Positions 59,085 to 64,000 of a DNA stretch of 64,000 nt are shown piece by piece; position 1 is the stretch's first letter, and each line of letters begins with the position of its first letter. A model generated the notes under the pieces. It was not told the origin of the DNA and searched no databases. It saw nothing but the letters and a program-made list of their open reading frames with translations. The DNA comes from Barrientosiimonas humi (GTDB lineage Bacteria; Actinomycetota; Actinomycetes; Actinomycetales; Dermatophilaceae): contig NZ_VFOK01000001.1 in NCBI RefSeq assembly GCF_006716095.1, forward strand, positions 2,573,375 through 2,637,374, written 5' to 3'. The position numbers were made by a program, and so were the translations under genes.

Positions 59085-60359
59085 TCACTCGTCCGGCACG
59101 ATCTCGCCGGGCAGCATGCGCACCGCCAGCACCTCGCCGGGCTCGACCCGGGTCTGCTCGGCGGGGACGTACGCGATCGCCTGGGCCGACGCGAGCCCGC
59201 CGAGGATGTGGCTGCCCGCGCCGCCGCTCGCCGACACCTGCAGCTCGCCGTCGCGGCGCGCGAGGCGCACCCGCGCCAGCTGCAGCCGCCCCGCGGGCGA
59301 GCGCCAGCCGTCGACCACCCGGGCGTGCAGCACCGGCAGCTCGGGCGAGCGCCCGGCCAGCTTGCGCAGCGCCGGCAGCACGAACTCCTGGAAGCTCACC
59401 AGCGAGGACACCGGGTTGCCCGGCAGCGCGAACAGCGGCACCCCGCGCCCCCCGACCAGGCCGAAGCCCTGCGGCTTGCCCGGCTGCATCGCGACCGACA
59501 CGAACCGCACGGCGTCGCCCCCGGCGTAGGCGTCCTTGACCGGCTCGTACGCCCCGGCGCTCACCCCGCCCGAGGTCACCACCGCGTCGGCGCTCTCGGC
59601 GAGCCGGTCGACGACCGCCCCCAGGTCGTCGTCGTCGCGCACGTGCTCGACCGCCACGACCTCGACGTCGGCGCACAGCGCGAGCGCACGCAGCATCGGG
59701 CCGTTGCTGTCGACGATCTGACCCGGGGCGAGCGGCTGCCCGGGCGGGACGAGCTCGTCGCCCGTGGTCAGCACGGCCAGCCGCGGCCGCGGCACCGCCT
59801 GCACGGTCTCGACGCCCGCGGCGACGATGGCCGACAGGTGGTGGGCCAGCAGCAGCGACCCGGCCGGCACGAGCGGGTCGCCGACGCGCAGGTCTTCCCC
59901 CTGATGGCGTACGGCGTTGCCGGGCTCGACCTGCTCGCGCACCTGGACCTGGGTGGTGCCGCCGTCGGTCAGCTCGACCGGGACGATCGCGTCGGCGCCC
60001 GCGGGCACCGGCGCGCCGGTCATGATCCGCCAGCACTCCCCCGCCGCCATCCGCTGCTCGCCGGTCGCGCCCGCGCGGATGTCACCGCGCACCGGCAGGC
60101 TGGCGGGCACCTCGGCGAGGTCGGCGGCGACCACGGCATAGCCGTCCATCGCCGAGTTGGTGAACGAGGGGAGGTCGAGCCGGCTCGCCACCGGCTCGGC
60201 CAGCACGAGACCGAGCGCGTCGACGGCCGCGACCTCGCGCGCGGGCAGCGGCCGCACCGCGCGCAGGATCGCCGCGCGGTGCTCCTCGAGGGGGACGAGT
60301 CCCGAGCCGCCGCGCTCGTCGCTCGCGCGGCTGCTCGACCCGGGTGCTGGCGAGGCCAT
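59085..60359 (-). CDS. moeA: Molybdopterin molybdenumtransferase MoeA
   Basis: A 424-residue enzyme that inserts molybdate into adenylylated molybdopterin. Segments: ALGLVLAEPVASRLDLPSFTNSAMDGYAV, MTGAPVPAGADAIVPVE, LAVLTTGDELVPPGQPLAPG (in part TTGDELV), VTSGGVSAGAYEPVKD and FALPGNPVSSLVSFQEFVLP. Domain order I-IV is normal. The first 20 residues are Ser-rich. It lies 5 bases after galU, an arrangement conserved in actinobacteria, and is followed by moaC. Confidence 0.96.
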   Translation of the reverse strand: MASPAPGSSSRASDERGGSGLVPLEEHRAAILRAVRPLPAREVAAVDALGLVLAEPVASRLDLPSFTNSAMDGYAVVAADLAEVPASLPVRGDIRAGATGEQRMAAGECWRIMTGAPVPAGADAIVPVELTDGGTTQVQVREQVEPGNAVRHQGEDLRVGDPLVPAGSLLLAHHLSAIVAAGVETVQAVPRPRLAVLTTGDELVPPGQPLAPGQIVDSNGPMLRALALCADVEVVAVEHVRDDDDLGAVVDRLAESADAVVTSGGVSAGAYEPVKDAYAGGDAVRFVSVAMQPGKPQGFGLVGGRGVPLFALPGNPVSSLVSFQEFVLPALRKLAGRSPELPVLHARVVDGWRSPAGRLQLARVRLARRDGELQVSASGGAGSHILGGLASAQAIAYVPAEQTRVEPGEVLAVRMLPGEIVPDE

Positions 60360-60364
60360 CTCGA

Positions 60365-61321
60365 TCAGTGCGGGGTGACCGACCAGTCGGTGTCGTCCCC
60401 GGGGTGCTTGCCCTCCTCGGTGTCGACCCAGTCGCGCACCCACTGGCGGAAGTCCTCACCGAGGTCGGGGTGGCGCACGGCCAGGCGCACCATGGCCTTG
60501 AGGTAGTCGAGCCGGTCACCGGTGTCGTAGCGGCGGCCGCGGAAGATCACGCCGGTGACGCCCTGGCCCGGCTTGTCGAGGCGGGCCGCCTCGGCGAGCG
60601 CGTCGGTCAGCTGGATCTCGTTGCCGCGACCGGGCTCGGTCTTCTCGAGCAGGTCGAACATCGAGGGGTCCAGGACGTAGCGGCCGATGATCGCGAGGTT
60701 GCTCGGGGCGTCCTCGGCCTTGGGCTTCTCGACCAGACCGGTCACCCGCACCACGTGGTCGACGCCGTCGATCGGCTCGACCGCGGCCGCGCCGTAGAGG
60801 TGGATCTGCTCCGGCGGCACCTCCATCAGCGCCACGACGCTGCCGCCGTAGGTCTGCTGCGCGTCCAGCATCTCCTCGAGCAGGTGGTCGCGGTCGTCGA
60901 TCACGTCGTCGCCGAGCAGCACCGCGAACGGCTCGTTGCCGACGTGCGGGCGGGCGCACAGCACGGCGTGGCCGAGACCGCGCGGCTCGCCCTGGCGCAC
61001 GAAGTGCACCTCGCCGAGGCCCTGCGACTTCTGCACGCGGCGCAGGCGCAGGTCGTCGCCCTTCTTCTCCAGGGCCTGCTCCAGCTCCCAGTGCCGGTCG
61101 AAGTGGTCCTCGAGGGCGGCCTTGTTGCGGCCGGTGATGGTGAGCACGTTGGTGAGACCGGCGCGCGCGGCTTCCTCGACGACGTACTGGATCGCCGGCT
61201 TGTCGACGACCGGCAGCATCTCCTTGGGGATGGCCTTGGTCGCCGGGAGGAAACGGGTGCCGAGGCCGGCGGCCGGAATCACGGCCTTGCGGGCTCGGGT
61301 TCGCTGCTGCGGTGCGGTCAT
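60365..61321 (-). CDS. galU: UTP-glucose-1-phosphate uridylyltransferase
   Basis: A 318-residue nucleotidyltransferase making UDP-glucose for glycans and glycolipids. The signature AVIPAAGLGTRFLPATKAIPKEMLPVVDKPAIQYVVEEA (in part AAGLGTRFLPATKAIPKEM) begins near residue 14; VLLGDDVIDDRDHLLEEM, VTGLVEKPKAEDAPSNLAIIGRY and IFRGRRYDTGDRLDYL follow. Length is normal. First gene of the galU-moeA-moaC-moaB unit; divergent from fau, with 57 bases between them for both promoters. Confidence 0.97.
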   Translation of the reverse strand: MTAPQQRTRARKAVIPAAGLGTRFLPATKAIPKEMLPVVDKPAIQYVVEEAARAGLTNVLTITGRNKAALEDHFDRHWELEQALEKKGDDLRLRRVQKSQGLGEVHFVRQGEPRGLGHAVLCARPHVGNEPFAVLLGDDVIDDRDHLLEEMLDAQQTYGGSVVALMEVPPEQIHLYGAAAVEPIDGVDHVVRVTGLVEKPKAEDAPSNLAIIGRYVLDPSMFDLLEKTEPGRGNEIQLTDALAEAARLDKPGQGVTGVIFRGRRYDTGDRLDYLKAMVRLAVRHPDLGEDFRQWVRDWVDTEEGKHPGDDTDWSVTPH

Positions 61322-61378
61322 GGCGGTCAGGCTATCGGCAGCACCCGGGGGCTGGACCGGCACCGGCAGACTGGCAGC

Positions 61379-61987
61379 GTGCCGCCCACCCCGCACCTGC
61401 CCGACGACAAGCCCGCGGCCCGCCGCGAGCTGCGCGCCCGCCGTGCCGCGCGCCGTGCGGCGACCGGCCCCGACGAGCGGGCGGCCCAGGCGGCGGCGAT
61501 CACCGGCCACCTGGCGCCCGTGCTGGACCGGCTGCCGGCCGGCGCGCGGGTCACGTCGTTCGCGTCGCTGCCGAGCGAGCCGCCGACCGACCACCTCAAC
61601 CCCGACGTACGCCGTCGCGGGCTCGACCTGCTCCTGCCCCTCCTCCTGCCGGACAAGGACCTGGACTGGCAGCGAGCGCCGGGCGGCGAGCCCGGCGCCG
61701 CCGAGCCTCTCGGCGTCGACGCGGTCGCCGCCGCGGCGCTGGTGGTCCTGCCCGCCCTGGCGGTCGACCGCACCGGCATGCGCCTCGGCCAGGGCGGCGG
61801 GAGCTACGACCGGGCGCTGGCCCGGGTGCCCGCCGGGACCCCGCTGGTCGCGGTGGTGCACGACGACGAGCTGGTCGGGTCGGTGCCGGCCGACCCGCAC
61901 GACCGGGCGGTCGACGCGGTGGTGACGCCGGCGTACGGCCTGATCGTGCTGCGCCCCGGACCCGGCGCGGACGTGCTGCGAAGATAG
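61379..61987 (+). CDS. fau: 5-formyltetrahydrofolate cyclo-ligase
   Basis: A 202-residue MTHFS enzyme that recycles 5-formyl-THF to methenyl-THF using ATP. The start KPAARRELRARRAARR (basic helix), SFASLPSEPPTDHLNP, DVRRRGLDLLLPLLLPDKDLDW and MRLGQGGGSYDRAL (ATP and folate loop GQGGGSYDR) are typical. The GTG at 61379 gives normal length; upstream frame is shadow of galU. Divergent from galU, as recalled for Rv0992c/Rv0993. Confidence 0.93.
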   Translation: MPPTPHLPDDKPAARRELRARRAARRAATGPDERAAQAAAITGHLAPVLDRLPAGARVTSFASLPSEPPTDHLNPDVRRRGLDLLLPLLLPDKDLDWQRAPGGEPGAAEPLGVDAVAAAALVVLPALAVDRTGMRLGQGGGSYDRALARVPAGTPLVAVVHDDELVGSVPADPHDRAVDAVVTPAYGLIVLRPGPGADVLRR

Positions 61988-62020
61988 GCCGCACCGCCCG
62001 CACGCGAGAGGAGACCGGCC

Positions 62021-63553
62021 ATGCCCACGCTCGCCGCGGCCACCTCCGTGGGCATCACCGACCGGCTCACCACGCTGCTGCTCATCGGTTCGGTGGTGCT
62101 GCTGCTCGGCGTGGCGGCGGTGCGGCTGGCCAACCGGTCGGGGCTGCCGACGCTGCTGCTCTACCTCGGCATCGGCATGGCGCTCGGCAGCAGCGGCCTG
62201 GGCATCTCCTTCGACGACGAGGCGATGGCGCAGGCGCTCGGCTACGCCGCGCTCGTGCTGATCCTCGCCGAGGGCGGGCTCACCACCGACTGGTCGGCGA
62301 TCCGCGGGTCGGTGGGGGCCGCGGCGATGCTCTCGACCGTCGGCGTCGTGGTGTCGGTGCTGGTCGTCGGCGTCGCGGCGAACCTGCTGCTCGGGGTGCC
62401 GTGGAACGTCGCGCTGCTCGTCGGCGCGGTGCTCAGCTCGACCGACGCCGCCGCGGTGTTCTCGGTGCTGCGCCGGGTGCCGCTGCCGGCCCGGCTGAGC
62501 GGCGTGCTCGAGGCCGAGTCGGGCTTCAACGACGCGCCCGTCGTGCTGCTGGTCGTGGCGCTCGCGGCGCAGGCGACCCCCGGGTTCGAGCAGCACAGCT
62601 GGGCCTTCGTCGCCGGCGAGGCGATCCTGGAGCTGGCCGGCGGCGCGCTCATCGGGTTCGTGCTCGGCCAGCTCATCGGCCGGCTGCTGCGCTGGGGCGC
62701 CCCGGGCTCCTCCGGCCTGTTCTCGATCGCCGTGGTGGGCGTGACCGTGCTGGCGTACGCCGTCGCGGACCTGGTCTCCACCAGCGGCTTCATCGCGACC
62801 TACGTCTGTGCGCTGGTGCTCGGCAACCTGCGCCTGCCGCACCGGCAGGCCGTGCGCGGCATCGCCCAGGCGTTCGGCTGGCTGGCCCAGATCGGGCTGT
62901 TCGTCATGCTCGGCCTGCTCGCCTTCCCCGAGCGGCTGCTCGCCCAGGTGGTGCCGGCGCTGGTGCTCGGCACGGTGCTGCTGCTGGTCGCGCGGCCGCT
63001 GTCGGTCGTCGCGAGCGTCGCGGCCTTCGGCTACTCCTGGCGCGAGCAGGTGTTCCTGTCCTGGGCCGGCCTGCGCGGCGCCGTGCCCATCGTGCTCGCG
63101 ACCGTCCCGCTGATGCTCGGCACGCCCGGCACCGAGTGGATCTTCGACATGATCTTCGTGCTGGTCATCGTCTTCACGATCGTGCAGGCACCGACGCTGC
63201 CGTGGATCACCCGGCGGCTCGGGCTCGCGCAGGCGGCACCGACGTACGACGTCGAGGTCGAGGCCACCCCGCTGGAAGACCTCGACGCCAACCTGCTGCA
63301 GGTCACGATCGGGCAGGAGTCGCGGCTGCACGGGGTCGAGGTGTTCGAGCTGCGGCTGCCGCCCGGCGCCGACATGACCCTCGTGGTGCGCGACGGCACC
63401 TCGTTCGTGCCGCACCGGCGCACCGTGCTGCGGCACGGCGACCAGGTGCTCGTCGTCGCGACCGCCGAGGCGCGCGGCGCGGTGGTGGAGCGCATCCAGG
63501 CGGTCAGTCGCGCGGGGCGCCTGGCCGGCTGGAACGCCGCCGACGCGGGCTGA
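62021..63553 (+). CDS. K+/H+ antiporter, CvrA/NhaP2 type
   Basis: A 510-residue CPA1-family exchanger. Twelve or so membrane segments occupy residues 15-400 (LLYLGIGMALGSSGLGI, LAEGGLTTDWSAIRG with the conserved Gly-Gly-Leu, AVLSSTDAAAVFSVLR with ion-site Asp, ESGFNDAPVVLLVV). Residues 420-500 are a TrkA-C/RCK_C ligand domain (GVEVFELRLPPGADMTLVVRD, FVPHRRTVLRHGDQVLVVA), the combination in NhaP2/CvrA proteins that export K+ at high load. GAGAGGAGACC precedes ATG at 62021. With the Mrp operon it gives the cell two cation/proton exchangers in this window. Confidence 0.93.
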   Translation: MPTLAAATSVGITDRLTTLLLIGSVVLLLGVAAVRLANRSGLPTLLLYLGIGMALGSSGLGISFDDEAMAQALGYAALVLILAEGGLTTDWSAIRGSVGAAAMLSTVGVVVSVLVVGVAANLLLGVPWNVALLVGAVLSSTDAAAVFSVLRRVPLPARLSGVLEAESGFNDAPVVLLVVALAAQATPGFEQHSWAFVAGEAILELAGGALIGFVLGQLIGRLLRWGAPGSSGLFSIAVVGVTVLAYAVADLVSTSGFIATYVCALVLGNLRLPHRQAVRGIAQAFGWLAQIGLFVMLGLLAFPERLLAQVVPALVLGTVLLLVARPLSVVASVAAFGYSWREQVFLSWAGLRGAVPIVLATVPLMLGTPGTEWIFDMIFVLVIVFTIVQAPTLPWITRRLGLAQAAPTYDVEVEATPLEDLDANLLQVTIGQESRLHGVEVFELRLPPGADMTLVVRDGTSFVPHRRTVLRHGDQVLVVATAEARGAVVERIQAVSRAGRLAGWNAADAG

Positions 63554-63578
63554 GCCGCGGGGTAACCTGGGCCCGCGC

Positions 63579-63600
63579 CGGTGCCGTCGCCCCGGCACCG
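63579..63600 (+). terminator. Short hairpin between antiporter and zinc-ribbon gene
   Basis: CGGTGCC (63579-63585) pairs with GGCACCG (63594-63600) around an 8-base loop, then TTGCT. It is a weak terminator or leader structure before the next gene. Confidence 0.4.
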
Positions 63601-63643
63601 TTGCTCCTCGAGCGCCTCGCGCGCACGTCCCACGAAGGTCGAG

Positions 63644-64000
63644 ATGCCCACCTACCCCTACGCCTGCACCGAGTGCGGCCACCAGTTCGAGAAGTACCAG
63701 TCGTTCCACGACGACCCGCTCACCGAGTGCCCCGAGTGCGGCGGCAAGCTGCGCAAGGTCTGGGGTTCGGTCGGCGTGGTGTTCAAGGGGTCGGGGTTCT
63801 ACCGCAACGACAGCCGGTCGGGGTCGGGATCCTCGGGCTCGTCGTCGGGGTCGGGGTCGTCGTCCGACGGTGGCTCGGGGTCGGGCGAGAAGTCCGGGTC
63901 TGGCGAGAAGTCCGGGTCCGGCGAGAAGTCCGGCGCCAAGAAGACGGAGGGCAAGAGCGACTCCGGGTCGAGCTCGACCACCTCGTCGGGGTCGTCCGGC
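63644..64000 (+). CDS. FmdB-type zinc-ribbon protein (3' end outside window)
   Basis: The first 119 residues are visible. A zinc ribbon with Cys 8, 11, 29 and 32 (CTEC and CPEC knuckles) is followed by LRKVWGSVGVVFKGSGFYRND, the FmdB/DUF-type signature, and then a Ser/Gly/Lys low-complexity tail with GSGEKS repeats. In M. tuberculosis the counterpart near Rv0992c (Rv0991c) is reported as Ruc, a redox-regulated chaperone; by position and signature this may be its ortholog. The tail composition differs from the well-folded part and ends outside the window. ATG at 63644 follows GAAGGTCGAG. Confidence 0.88.
   Translation, partial: MPTYPYACTECGHQFEKYQSFHDDPLTECPECGGKLRKVWGSVGVVFKGSGFYRNDSRSGSGSSGSSSGSGSSSDGGSGSGEKSGSGEKSGSGEKSGAKKTEGKSDSGSSSTTSSGSSG

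Noticed and set aside
60365-63709. Very long minus-strand frame including galU
   Set aside because: Only 60365-61321 is galU; the upstream part is antisense to fau and the antiporter gene.

Overview
The window is from a high-GC (by eye about 70% or more) actinobacterium, most likely a Micrococcales relative of the Intrasporangiaceae, Dermatophilaceae or Dermacoccaceae. The evidence is G/C-ending codons throughout, frequent GTG starts, 4-bp start/stop overlaps, and actinobacterial markers such as an RpfB-type resuscitation factor, SepX/GlpR, a protein O-mannosyltransferase and a ParM-free, Mtb-like housekeeping order. From memory, the backbone follows the Mycobacterium tuberculosis order between Rv0991c and Rv1020: zinc-ribbon protein, fau, galU, moeA, rimJ-like, sepX ... 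PMT, rsmI, metG, tatD, rpfB, ksgA, ispE ... pth, rplY, prs, glmU, tetR, mfd.

Layout. 1-7.3 kb: a minus-strand operon for uptake and use of an organic (probably sulfur-containing) compound. It has two lipoprotein binding proteins, one amino-acid-type ABC permease/ATPase pair, an FMN reductase fused to a GNAT domain, an FAD/NAD(P)-binding protein and an LLM flavin monooxygenase cut by the window edge. It is headed by a 24-codon leader peptide and a set of mutually exclusive CCTGTC/GACAG pairings that look like an attenuator. 7.6-17.4 kb: mfd, a phosphotransferase, pth, rplY, prs, glmU, a GNAT gene and a tRNA with anticodon TTG. 17.4-22.9 kb: accessory regulators and transport (TetR, VOC, trans-aconitate methyltransferase, MarR, MFS, lipoprotein hydrolase, PadR) with clear palindromic operators. 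22.9-30.8 kb: ABC-F, ispE, ksgA, rpfB, tatD and a metG carrying an in-frame palindromic insertion.

30.8-44 kb: polysaccharide deacetylase, DUF4126 protein, a complete Mrp Na+/H+ antiporter operon (A/B fusion, C, D, E, F, G), a double VOC protein, then about 1.1 kb without genes holding an array of 19-bp dyads (TGTCCG-N7-CGGACA) just upstream of a DUF222-HNH (13E12-family) nuclease gene. 44-50 kb: rsmI, PMT, two bacterial PH-domain membrane proteins and tRNA-Ala(CGC). 50-55.5 kb: membrane proteins, EamA exporter, a Tat-exported PHP-domain protein, a UBP zinc-finger protein and a GMC oxidoreductase. 55.6-61.3 kb: a minus-strand operon galU-moeA-moaC-moaB-GNAT-sepX-hypothetical. 61.4-64 kb: fau, a CvrA-type K+/H+ antiporter and the start of an FmdB-type zinc-ribbon gene.

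Intergenic DNA carries at least four dispersed repeat families. The most abundant (GGTCGAGTAGC...GTATCGAGACC) supplies the stop codon, and hence the C-terminal Pro-Val-Glu, of three unrelated proteins.
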